This document shows, one piece after another, positions 45,493 to 51,167 of a DNA stretch of 51,167 bases (its first letter is position 1; the number at the start of each line of letters is the position of its first letter). The stretch comes from Muribaculaceae bacterium. Its GTDB lineage: Bacteria > Bacteroidota > Bacteroidia > Bacteroidales > Muribaculaceae. The stretch spans positions 1 to 51,167 of the forward strand of contig JAIDRE010000139.1 of assembly GCA_029061925.1 (NCBI GenBank), given 5' to 3'. The translations under genes and the position numbers were made by a program. Under the pieces are notes generated by a model. That model saw nothing but the letters and a program-made list of their open reading frames with translations. It was not told the origin of the DNA and did no database searches.

Positions 45493-46116
45493 ATGATCAA
45501 AGAATTACAGGTTCAAGGTGTCTTTGCTGAAAACACCTACTTCTATATTGACGATCATTCAAAATCGGGTTTTATTATTGACCCGGGAGCACAAGCAGGA
45601 TTGATTTACGATGTGGTAAAAAGCAATGGCTGGACGATTGAGAAAATTCTTCTTACTCATGGTCATTTCGACCATATCGGAGCAGCCGAACTACTTCGAG
45701 AAAAGCTTGTCGCACCTATCTACATCTATCCCCGGGATGCGCCTTATCTGACTGATCCATATCTCAATTTGAGTGGAAATTCGGGTCAATCTATTACGGT
45801 GCCTCACTACGAGGAAATGTATGACGGTGAGATAATCCGACTCAAAGCAAATTCGGGATTCTATCTGAAAGTAATTCACACTCCCGGTCATACCCCCGGT
45901 TCTGTTACATATTATTCGCCTAATGATAATGCGGCATTTGTCGGTGACCTGCTCTATCAGCACAGACCCGGTTTAACCAACTTTCCCGGTGGAAACTGGG
46001 CGGTGCTTGAGGAGTCAATCGTAAATAAAATATTTACTCTCCCCGACGATACCGTACTGCTTTCGGGACACTCTTCACCGATAACAGTCAGACAAGAAAA
46101 ACAAATGTTACTATAA
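45493..46116 (+). CDS. Metallo-beta-lactamase-fold hydrolase (glyoxalase II-like)
   Basis: 207 residues. The binuclear metal motif THGHFDHIG (His56, His58, Asp60, His61) is followed by the third-ligand HTPGHTPGS, the bridging Asp in AFVGDLLYQ and the last His in LSGHSSPIT. The family includes glyoxalase II and persulfide dioxygenases; this short form lacks the glyoxalase II C-terminal domain, so the thioester or persulfide substrate is uncertain. Third gene of the MarR operon, 33 bases after the FrnE-like gene, with a similar AGAAAGGAAA ribosome site. A terminator follows at once. Confidence 0.9.
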   Translation: MIKELQVQGVFAENTYFYIDDHSKSGFIIDPGAQAGLIYDVVKSNGWTIEKILLTHGHFDHIGAAELLREKLVAPIYIYPRDAPYLTDPYLNLSGNSGQSITVPHYEEMYDGEIIRLKANSGFYLKVIHTPGHTPGSVTYYSPNDNAAFVGDLLYQHRPGLTNFPGGNWAVLEESIVNKIFTLPDDTVLLSGHSSPITVRQEKQMLL

Positions 46117-46120
46117 CAAC

Positions 46121-46158
46121 AAAAAGGAGCTATTCCTTCACAGGGATGGCTCCTTTTT
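46121..46158. terminator. Bidirectional terminator between convergent operons
   Basis: AAAAAGGAGC (46121-46130) and GCTCCTTTTT (46149-46158) form a 10-pair stem whose A/T arms serve as the T tract in either direction. Confidence 0.85.
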
Positions 46159-46179
46159 ATCTATGAACTGATTGTAATA

Positions 46180-46785
46180 TTATAGACCGAGTGATTTAAC
46201 CCATGACTCAATACTTGATTTCGACATTCCGTTCATGTTTTTGCCTTGAACAATGTTGAGGGTGGGGTAGGTGTCACGCAACGAGCGGAGACTTCCGTCA
46301 ATTGAGCTGCTGCCTGATGTGCAGAACAGTATGATCTTTTTGCCTTTCAAGTCGTTGGCATCAATAAATGTGTTGATAACTCGCGGAGCCTGATTCCACC
46401 AGATTGGATAGCCGATAAAGACAATTTGAACATCATTAAGACTCAGTTTCTCGTTTTTGATTGAGGGGCGCGCTGAGGCATCGTTCATTTCTTTTGATGT
46501 TCTTGAATTATTGTCGTGCCAGTCGAGGTCGGCAGAAGTGTATTTTTGTTCGGGTTGTATTTCAACAAGTTGACCGTTGGTTGCAGTTGCAATCTCTTTT
46601 GCGGCTTTTTGGGTAGTTCCGGTTGCCGAAAAATATACAACAATCACTTTGCCTTGTTGGGGTTGAGGTTTAACTTCTTCGTTGTTGACAGGTTCATCAA
46701 CCGGCTCAACGATTTCTTTGGCACACGATGGGAATATTACGCTTAAAAGTGTAAGGCTCCCGAGTATTAATTTATTCATAGACAT
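46180..46785 (-). CDS. Flavodoxin-domain lipoprotein
   Basis: 201 residues. The signal peptide ends with a lipobox (FPSCAK, Cys22 counting from the first ATG), so the protein is anchored outside the cytoplasm. A short acidic linker (VEPVDEPVNNEE) precedes a flavodoxin fold with the FMN phosphate loop YFSATGTTQKAA and the isoalloxazine segments GYPIWWNQAPRV and FCTSGSSSI. It carries electrons through FMN, which is unusual for an exported protein. It is the last gene of the operon, 4 bases after the CMD-cupin gene. A start two codons later is possible. Confidence 0.9.
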   Translation of the reverse strand: MSMNKLILGSLTLLSVIFPSCAKEIVEPVDEPVNNEEVKPQPQQGKVIVVYFSATGTTQKAAKEIATATNGQLVEIQPEQKYTSADLDWHDNNSRTSKEMNDASARPSIKNEKLSLNDVQIVFIGYPIWWNQAPRVINTFIDANDLKGKKIILFCTSGSSSIDGSLRSLRDTYPTLNIVQGKNMNGMSKSSIESWVKSLGL

Positions 46786-46789
46786 TTAA

Positions 46790-47608
46790 TTAGGGGAGTT
46801 TGTTATATTGTTCGTCAGTTACGGGATCGAGCCATATATTTTCAGATGATTCGCCGGGTACTTCAAATGCGAGGTGGGCAAACCAAGAGTCTTTGGCAGC
46901 TCCGTGCCAGTGTTTTACGTTGGCAGGTATGTGGATAACTGTGCCGGGTAGAATCTCTACAGGTTCTTTACCCTCTTCCTGATACCAACAGCGACCGGCT
47001 ACACCAACCAACATTTGACCGCCACCTTTTTTAGCTTTGTGGATATGCCAGTTGTTGCGGCATCCGGGCTCAAAAGTCACGTTTGCAAACGGTATCTGAT
47101 CTTTTGAGATTGGAGCAAGATAGCTATTACCGATAAAATATTTTGCGTATGCTGTGTTGGGCTCGCCAACGGGGAAAATCATCGAGCGCGCAAATTCAGC
47201 TTTGGCATCATCGCCCTTGATATCATCGTTCCAAACATCTTTGGCAAGACGGAAAGCCGCCCAAGCTTTTGGCCATCCTGCATAGAAAGCAATGTGGGTG
47301 AGAATTTCTGAAATTTCGGTGCGGGTTATCCCATTTTTTTTTGCTTCTTGAAGGTGGTAGGTGAGAGAGGTGTCGGTAATGCCTTGAGAGATGAGACAAG
47401 TTATTGTTACAAGGCTTCGGTCGCGCAACGAAAGAAGGTCGTTGCGGCTCCAAACTTCGCCAAAAAGGATATCATCATTTAGTCGGGCAAATTCGGGCGC
47501 AAATTCGCCAAGTTGTTGACGGCCTGCCGTCTGAACTATTTTCTTTTGTGCCATGGTGGAAAATAATGTTAAAATTACGAGAGTTAATGAAAGGATTACG
47601 CGATTCAT
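46790..47608 (-). CDS. Secreted carboxymuconolactone decarboxylase-cupin fusion
   Basis: 272 residues with a signal peptide (1-20, STMAQ). The CMD domain is at about 35-125 (RDRSLVTITCLISQGITDTSLTYHLQEAKKNGITRTEISEILTHIAFYAGWP) and lacks the AhpD CxxC pair. A cupin at about 170-262 carries metal-binding His residues in NNWHIHKAKKGGGQML and IPANVKHWHG. Family members decarboxylate or isomerise lactones and quinone-like compounds; export to the periplasm is notable. It overlaps the ABM gene upstream by 4 bases. The function is not established. Confidence 0.88.
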   Translation of the reverse strand: MNRVILSLTLVILTLFSTMAQKKIVQTAGRQQLGEFAPEFARLNDDILFGEVWSRNDLLSLRDRSLVTITCLISQGITDTSLTYHLQEAKKNGITRTEISEILTHIAFYAGWPKAWAAFRLAKDVWNDDIKGDDAKAEFARSMIFPVGEPNTAYAKYFIGNSYLAPISKDQIPFANVTFEPGCRNNWHIHKAKKGGGQMLVGVAGRCWYQEEGKEPVEILPGTVIHIPANVKHWHGAAKDSWFAHLAFEVPGESSENIWLDPVTDEQYNKLP

Positions 47609-48018
47609 TGTTTAATAGTATTTGTTAATATGTTATTTTTATTTAATGGTTTTACATCGTCGAGCCGCAGGGAATCAACCATGTGAAGAGTACCCTGCTT
47701 ATATTTTTGAAAATGCTCCGACGCGATATGGCTTTTATAGGCATCTTGACTTGCATAGGTCTCCAAAATGGTGATATTGCACGGGTTGTCTTTATCGGCA
47801 ACGGCATACATGGTCAATATGCCCGGTTCGGTTTCAAGCGATGTTGTCCCGACTTCGACTGCAAATCTCATATATTCGTCAAGATACTCAGGGTTAACCT
47901 GTATTTTAGACAACCGAACAATGCCGTCGGGCTGCATCGGTAGTTTTTCGCACATATTTTGTCCGGTCATACAGAACATGGTAAGAGTTACAATTATGAG
48001 TGAAATAAATTTTCTCAT
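47605..48018 (-). CDS. Secreted antibiotic biosynthesis monooxygenase (ABM) domain protein
   Basis: 137 residues from the ATG at 48018; a longer open frame back to 48168 lies inside the acetyltransferase gene and is rejected. The signal peptide (MRKFISLIIVTLTMFCMTGQN) is followed by one dimeric ferredoxin-like ABM domain: VRLSKIQVNPEYLDEYMRFAVEVGTTSLETEPGILTMYAVAD, NITILETYASQDAYKSHIASEHFQKYK. The conserved His in SEHFQKY is typical. Such small enzymes oxidise quinols or degrade reactive aromatics without cofactors. The ATGA overlap with the acetyltransferase and the 4-base overlap with the CMD-cupin gene show tight coupling. Confidence 0.88.
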   Translation of the reverse strand: MRKFISLIIVTLTMFCMTGQNMCEKLPMQPDGIVRLSKIQVNPEYLDEYMRFAVEVGTTSLETEPGILTMYAVADKDNPCNITILETYASQDAYKSHIASEHFQKYKQGTLHMVDSLRLDDVKPLNKNNILTNTIKQ

Positions 48019-48581
48019 TTTGTTTCGATTTTTTTGATGATGCGTGCCGGATTGCCGGCAACGATTGTCATTGGCGCAACATCGTGGGTGACGACACTTT
48101 GAGCCCCGACGATAGCACCATAACCAATTTTTACACCGGGAAGAATTGTTGAATTTATACCGATCCATACATTATCTTCAATCACGATTGGGCGACCGTA
48201 GGTTGCACTACGGTTTTCGGGATCCGGGTTGTGGTTAATAGTGATAAGGTTACACTTCGGACCGATGAAAACACCGTTGCCGATTGTGATACCACCGCGA
48301 CCAAAGAATGTGCAGCACTGCTGAATGAAACAGTCATTGCCGATGGTTACGGGTTTACCATAATCTATATAAAAAGGAGGCAAAACGGTTGTGCTCTCTG
48401 GTAGTGGTTTACCGAGAATTTTATCCATATATTCGTGAACTTCGGCGGGAGTTTTATAACCGGTGTTGAGTTCGGTCGCCGTTTTCATTGTGTCAAAAAT
48501 GTCGGCAATCAATTCGTCGTAGCCGTTATCGTTGGGCGAAACCATTTCGCCCGATCGGTCTCTTTCAAAAATATCTTTCAT
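48015..48581 (-). CDS. Maltose/galactoside O-acetyltransferase family protein
   Basis: 188 residues. The N-terminal Mac domain helices are followed by left-handed beta-helix hexapeptides (VTIGNDCFIQQCCTFFGRGGITIGNGVFIGPKCNLITINH) with the catalytic His in TINHNPDPE, then VWIGINSTILPGVKIGYGAIVGAQSVVTHDVAP and AGNPARIIKKI. It transfers acetyl from acetyl-CoA to a sugar or similar hydroxyl in the cytoplasm. Its place in an otherwise secreted redox operon is unexplained. It is 6 bases after the small upstream gene and overlaps the ABM gene by 4. Confidence 0.9.
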   Translation of the reverse strand: MKDIFERDRSGEMVSPNDNGYDELIADIFDTMKTATELNTGYKTPAEVHEYMDKILGKPLPESTTVLPPFYIDYGKPVTIGNDCFIQQCCTFFGRGGITIGNGVFIGPKCNLITINHNPDPENRSATYGRPIVIEDNVWIGINSTILPGVKIGYGAIVGAQSVVTHDVAPMTIVAGNPARIIKKIETK

Positions 48582-48587
48582 GTTATT

Positions 48588-48809
48588 TTATTGTATTTCA
48601 ATTATTGTTGGTTGAACTCCGAGGTCGCGGAAAAGTGCAATCTCGTTGGGGGTTAGAGTGTAATCGTCATTGTCGCTTGACTCGATTATTCCGCACTGCA
48701 CGAAATAATGCTCCAATACCTTTTCAGGAGTGGTTCCGTGACGGAACGCTATATATTTTACAGCCTCCATGTCGCAGAAGTCTTTTGACAGTGTGATTTT
48801 TGTTTTCAT
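48588..48809 (-). CDS. Small hypothetical protein, first gene of the AraC-linked operon
   Basis: 73 residues from the ATG at 48809 (79 from 48827). I choose the inner start because a promoter -7 box at 48832-48839 would place the transcript start close to 48826. The sequence (KITLSKDFCDMEAVKYIAFRHGTTPEKVLEHYFVQCGIIES and DYTLTPNEIALFRDLG) looks like a compact helical cytoplasmic protein with two Cys and no membrane segment; I recognise no family. Tight 6-base spacing to the acetyltransferase supports it as a real gene. Confidence 0.7.
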   Translation of the reverse strand: MKTKITLSKDFCDMEAVKYIAFRHGTTPEKVLEHYFVQCGIIESSDNDDYTLTPNEIALFRDLGVQPTIIEIQ

Positions 48810-48831
48810 TTCATTTATATTTTTCATGTTG

Positions 48832-48839
48832 CAAAACTA
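48832..48839 (-). promoter_or_regulatory. -7 box of the five-gene redox operon
   Basis: TAGTTTTG on the minus strand (48839-48832) fits TAnnTTTG. The nearest TTTG upstream (48868-48865) is 25 bases away, too far for good unassisted binding, which suits activation by the divergent AraC-family protein (inference). Confidence 0.5.
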
Positions 48840-48911
48840 CAGCCGTTAAATCGTATAAAAGTGACAAAATTTATGATAGTCTAACCATTTTTTTCGATAT
48901 GCCTTTTATAA

Positions 48912-48946
48912 TTTGTGTCTGATAACAAAATTATTTTATAAATTTG
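48912..48946 (+). promoter_or_regulatory. Probable promoter of the AraC-family gene
   Basis: TTTG 48912-48915 and TAAATTTG 48939-48946 are 23 bases apart, slightly long. The leader to the ATG at 48976 is about 25 bases. Confidence 0.5.
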
Positions 48947-48975
48947 TAGCTGTAAATCAAACCGGTAAATACCTT

Positions 48976-49884
48976 ATGCCTAACATCCTAAATATTAGAA
49001 AACCATCTGATTATAGCCTGTATATGGGTCAGAAAGACTCTCACGAGCTTATCACTGTCATTGATTTCAATGAGCTTTCGCCTGTCCATTATACACTAAA
49101 CCGTTATGAAGTTTACGGATTCTTTTTGCAGGGAAAGGATGAGGCAGTCGATCTGACTTATGGAACCGGTAAATATGATTATTCCGACGGTACGCTGATT
49201 TGTGTGGCGCCGGGACAGATAGGAGGCAAGGAGGATGATGGCAAGCTTGTTAATCTCAGCGGTTGGGCACTGCTGTTTCATCCCGATATACTGCAAGGCA
49301 CGGGTCTCGAAAAAGAGATAAAAGACTTCTCTTTTTTTGATTACCGAATTAACGAGGCGTTGCACATGTCAGAAGAGGAGCGAGACATAATGATCTCACT
49401 TTTCAGGCAGATAAAAAATGAGTTGAAATTTCCAGCTGATGGGATGCAAAACCGTATTATTGCCGGATTTATAAACCTGTTGTTGAGATATGCCCAGCGA
49501 TTTTACAACCGCCAGTTTGTTTCGCGAACAATCACCAATAACGATATCCTGACCCGCTTTGAAAAACTGCTAAAAGATTATTTTGAGAGTGACAAACAGC
49601 TGACACAAGGCATCCCCACCGTCCAATTTTGCTCGGAACAGCTTAATATGTCGCCAACCTATTTCAGCGATATTGTCAAAAAAACTACAGGCGAAACAGC
49701 CAATCACTACATTAAACAATACGTGATTCAGCTCGCCAAAAATCGCTTAGTGTCAGGGATGAACTCGTCAGAAGTCGCCTATTCCTTAGGCTTTGAATAC
49801 CCCCAGCATTTCTCCCGCACCTTCAAGAAAATAACCGGAGAAACCCCTAAAGAATACTGTGAACATAGACAGGCAAGTAAATAA
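48976..49884 (+). CDS. AraC-family transcriptional regulator
   Basis: 302 residues from the ATG at 48976; a longer frame from a TTG at 48913 covers the promoter and is rejected. The N-terminal half (about 20-190) is a cupin-like ligand or dimerisation domain (GTLICVAPGQIGG, GWALLFHPDIL). The C-terminal 100 residues hold two HTH motifs (PTVQFCSEQLNMSPTYFSDIVKKTTGETANHYI and SSEVAYSLGFEYPQHFSRTFKKITGETPKEY), the classical AraC/XylS signature. It is divergent from the small protein-acetyltransferase-ABM-CMD/cupin-flavodoxin operon and very likely controls it in response to an aromatic or electrophilic compound (inference). Confidence 0.92.
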   Translation: MPNILNIRKPSDYSLYMGQKDSHELITVIDFNELSPVHYTLNRYEVYGFFLQGKDEAVDLTYGTGKYDYSDGTLICVAPGQIGGKEDDGKLVNLSGWALLFHPDILQGTGLEKEIKDFSFFDYRINEALHMSEEERDIMISLFRQIKNELKFPADGMQNRIIAGFINLLLRYAQRFYNRQFVSRTITNNDILTRFEKLLKDYFESDKQLTQGIPTVQFCSEQLNMSPTYFSDIVKKTTGETANHYIKQYVIQLAKNRLVSGMNSSEVAYSLGFEYPQHFSRTFKKITGETPKEYCEHRQASK

Positions 49885-49889
49885 TTTTT

Positions 49890-49920
49890 TTTGGATGAAA
49901 GAAAAATTTTTGTAACTTTG
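49890..49920 (+). promoter_or_regulatory. Promoter of the cobalamin-riboswitch transcript
   Basis: TTTG 49890-49893, 19 bases, TAACTTTG 49913-49920: full consensus. Transcription would begin near 49926, exactly at the start of the aptamer. Confidence 0.85.
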
Positions 49921-49925
49921 CGGTC

Positions 49926-50248
49926 GAAATGGTTGCTCTGCCGTCCAGGAGTGGAGGCGCGAAGGAGCATCAAAAGGGAACGAGGTGTGATTCCTCGACA
50001 GTACCCGCTGCTGTAATTCCCCCTTTATTCAATGCACAATGCTTAATGCTCAATGCATAATTCATAATGCACAATGCACAATGCACAATTATAATCGTGC
50101 ATCGTGAATTGTGAATTGTGAATTAATTGAATCGTTAATCGCAAAATGTCACTGGTCACCAAACGACCGGGAAGGCGCGATTAATAGGGATAAGTCAGAA
50201 GACCTGCCATTATCAATAGAAATATCTGAGAGCCCTACGGGATAATGG
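49926..50248 (+). promoter_or_regulatory. Cobalamin (adenosylcobalamin) riboswitch with an internal repeat insertion
   Basis: The conserved boxes appear in order: AAATGGTTGCTCTGCC, AAAAGGGAACGAGGTG with ATTCCTCGACAGT, CCCGCTGCTGTAA (50004-50016 region), GTCACTGG, CGACCGGGAAGGCGCG, and AAGTCAGAAGACCTGCC ending at 50208. This is the B12-box architecture. A hairpin CCATTATC (50207-50214) / GATAATGG (50241-50248) follows, the likely stem carrying the kissing loop. Between CTGTAA and GTCACTGG lies about 130 bases dominated by a repeat hairpin. It should repress the downstream lipoprotein when B12 is plentiful. Confidence 0.93.
50027..50132. repeat. 7-base-periodic AATGCAC/AATTCAC repeat forming a long hairpin inside the riboswitch
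   Basis: Tandem near-copies of AATGCAC, AATGCTT, AATTCAT and their complements. Arms 50058-50086 and 50097-50125 pair over 29 positions with three mismatches and one G-U, around the loop 50087-50096. Outer ATTCAAT (50027-50033) and ATTGAAT (50126-50132) also pair. The end GAATTAATTGAAT is shared with 30843-30855. Confidence 0.85.
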
Positions 50249-50261
50249 GACTGACTTATTC

Positions 50262-50294
50262 ATTAAACGATATTACTAACGAATGTCGTTTAAT
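50262..50294 (+). promoter_or_regulatory. Hairpin downstream of the aptamer
   Basis: ATTAAACGA (50262-50270) pairs perfectly with TCGTTTAAT (50286-50294), followed by CATTTTGTTTT. It is adjacent to CTGACTTAT (50251-50259), which can pair with ATAAGTCAG (50189-50197) in the aptamer's last box, a possible switching helix. Confidence 0.55.
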
Positions 50295-50324
50295 CATTTT
50301 GTTTTAACATAAAACCGAATATAT

Positions 50325-50371
50325 ACTCCCGTCTTTGATATTTCAACCCAAAGGCGGGAGTTCCTTATTTT
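50325..50371 (+). terminator. Probable regulatory terminator of the riboswitch leader
   Basis: ACTCCCGTCTTT (50325-50336) pairs with AAAGGCGGGAGT (50350-50361), 12 pairs with one wobble, followed by TCCTTATTTT. It lies between the aptamer and the first gene, so it could be the off-state terminator. The T tract is interrupted. Confidence 0.6.
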
Positions 50372-50436
50372 CATGTGACTGCGCCGATGGGATAAATGTA
50401 TATCTACTTTATAAACCATCATTTATTAATTATCAC

Positions 50437-51167
50437 ATGAGTAAAATTTTTAAATTGGCGGGATCTTTGATAATGTATCTCGCAGTGATGAATCTGATGT
50501 CGTGTAAGGAGACAGAATATATATTGCCTCCCGAAGTGACAATCCAGATTCCTGAGGCCGGACTATCGGTAGCCCTTGGCGAATCGGTCGATATCTCGGC
50601 TAACGTGAAAAATGCCGATAGTGGCGCTGCCTATCAATGGAGTGTTAACGGAATTAAGGTATCAACCGAGCGTGTACTCCATTTTGAGGGTAAAGAATCC
50701 GGAAACAACACCGTAAAACTTACTGTTACAACCGAAAACGGCACTGCCACCGATGCTACCAATGTCCTCGTTGCCCGTGGCGAGATCGATGCCTCTATAT
50801 CGGTTGTCGGTGACCGTAAACCCGAAATTGAATATCTCGATTCACTCGTGCTCCGCGGTAATGTGTTCTGTCGCGAGGACTATGAGGTTGAATGGCTTAT
50901 TGACGACAAACGAGTGTCAAAAGAGCATTATTATGTATTCAATGCCATCAAAGAGGGTGTCCACAAAGTGACATTCAAGGTTCTTGATGTAAACGGAAAA
51001 TTTGCTACCGACGATATTGAAATCAAAGTTAACGTGCCTGTTCTTGACGTGGTCATTGATGAGCCTGAATATGGATTCCGCACTCCGGTGGGCACTCCCA
51101 TCACTCTTCATGGCGAAGCCAACCGCATCAGTGACGTGCAGTATGAATGGATTGTAAACGGTAAAGT
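50437..51167 (+). CDS. B12-riboswitch-controlled surface lipoprotein with tandem Ig/PKD-like domains (partial, C-terminus off window)
   Basis: 243 codons are visible. The signal peptide ends with the lipobox LMSC (Cys23), followed by KETE, an acidic stretch like the Bacteroidota lipoprotein export signal, so surface display is likely. Then come Ig/PKD-like beta repeats, roughly 33-114, 118-203 and from 205. Each has a YxWxxxG/YEVEWLID-type core strand (YQWSVNG, EVEWLIDD, YEWIVNG) and a V(K/T)LTV-type edge strand. In Bacteroidota, genes behind B12 riboswitches encode BtuB and surface B12-capture lipoproteins such as BtuG; a BtuG-like C-terminal propeller beyond the edge is plausible but unseen. 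The domains could also bind something other than B12. Confidence 0.88.
   Translation, partial: MSKIFKLAGSLIMYLAVMNLMSCKETEYILPPEVTIQIPEAGLSVALGESVDISANVKNADSGAAYQWSVNGIKVSTERVLHFEGKESGNNTVKLTVTTENGTATDATNVLVARGEIDASISVVGDRKPEIEYLDSLVLRGNVFCREDYEVEWLIDDKRVSKEHYYVFNAIKEGVHKVTFKVLDVNGKFATDDIEIKVNVPVLDVVIDEPEYGFRTPVGTPITLHGEANRISDVQYEWIVNGK

Noticed and set aside
48019-48168. 50-codon N-terminal extension of the ABM gene
   Set aside because: It lies inside the acetyltransferase gene and would bury the clear signal peptide that starts at 48018.
50027-50132. Possible CRISPR array
   Set aside because: The period is 7 bases with no spacers; it is a simple tandem repeat that forms a hairpin, and no cas gene is nearby.

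Overview
The window reads as a Bacteroidales chromosome segment, probably Muribaculaceae or a close relative (family-level placement is inference). The evidence is the Bacteroidota promoter signature (TTTG, 19-21 bases, TAnnTTTG) at many gene starts, mostly weak Shine-Dalgarno sequences, class 3 fructose-bisphosphatase, the Bacteroidota GlmU-like protein, menaquinone synthesis, TlpA-like lipoproteins and TonB-world surface lipoproteins. It is almost all core chromosome. I see no transposase, integrase, phage gene or CRISPR array.

Layout. 1-6606: minus-strand operon rnz-tadA-metH-SGNH hydrolase-mtnN, joining tRNA maturation to the activated-methyl cycle. 6616-8085: a TlpA-like lipoprotein and tRNA-Asp. 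8158-9929: an ECF sigma factor overlapping a membrane protein with an anti-sigma-like N-terminus and a beta-barrel-like C-terminus. 10078-12916: a GlmU-like protein and a DUF4435 AAA ATPase, divergent from one palindromic promoter. 12913-24904: a long minus-strand housekeeping run (ATP-grasp-like protein, ispD, recG, menA, fbp, galE, a sensor kinase lacking its phospho-acceptor His, recF, DciA-like DUF721, thioesterase). 25053-29320: a PhoB/PhoR-like two-component pair, hisS and a small outer-membrane protein. 29481-29552: initiator tRNA-fMet. 29692-35024: a 2-hydroxyacid dehydrogenase, a 420-base hairpin-rich intergenic region, then a TolC/EmrA/MFS tripartite exporter operon. 35026-42051: a family 2 glycosyltransferase, an AGCS amino-acid symporter and TamB. 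42181-43502: a small barrel protein with an orphan FecE/BtuD-type ABC ATPase.

43735-49884 is a redox neighbourhood: thioredoxin; MarR-FrnE/DsbA-metallo-beta-lactamase operon with a palindromic operator; and a tight minus-strand operon (small protein, acetyltransferase, ABM monooxygenase, CMD-cupin fusion, flavodoxin lipoprotein) divergent from an AraC regulator.

The window ends with a cobalamin riboswitch (about 49926-50248). A 7-base-periodic, hairpin-forming repeat lies between two of its conserved boxes. It precedes a surface lipoprotein of tandem Ig/PKD-like domains that runs off the edge. This is the most interesting part: a probable B12-controlled surface protein, fitting with the B12-dependent MetH encoded at the other end of the window.
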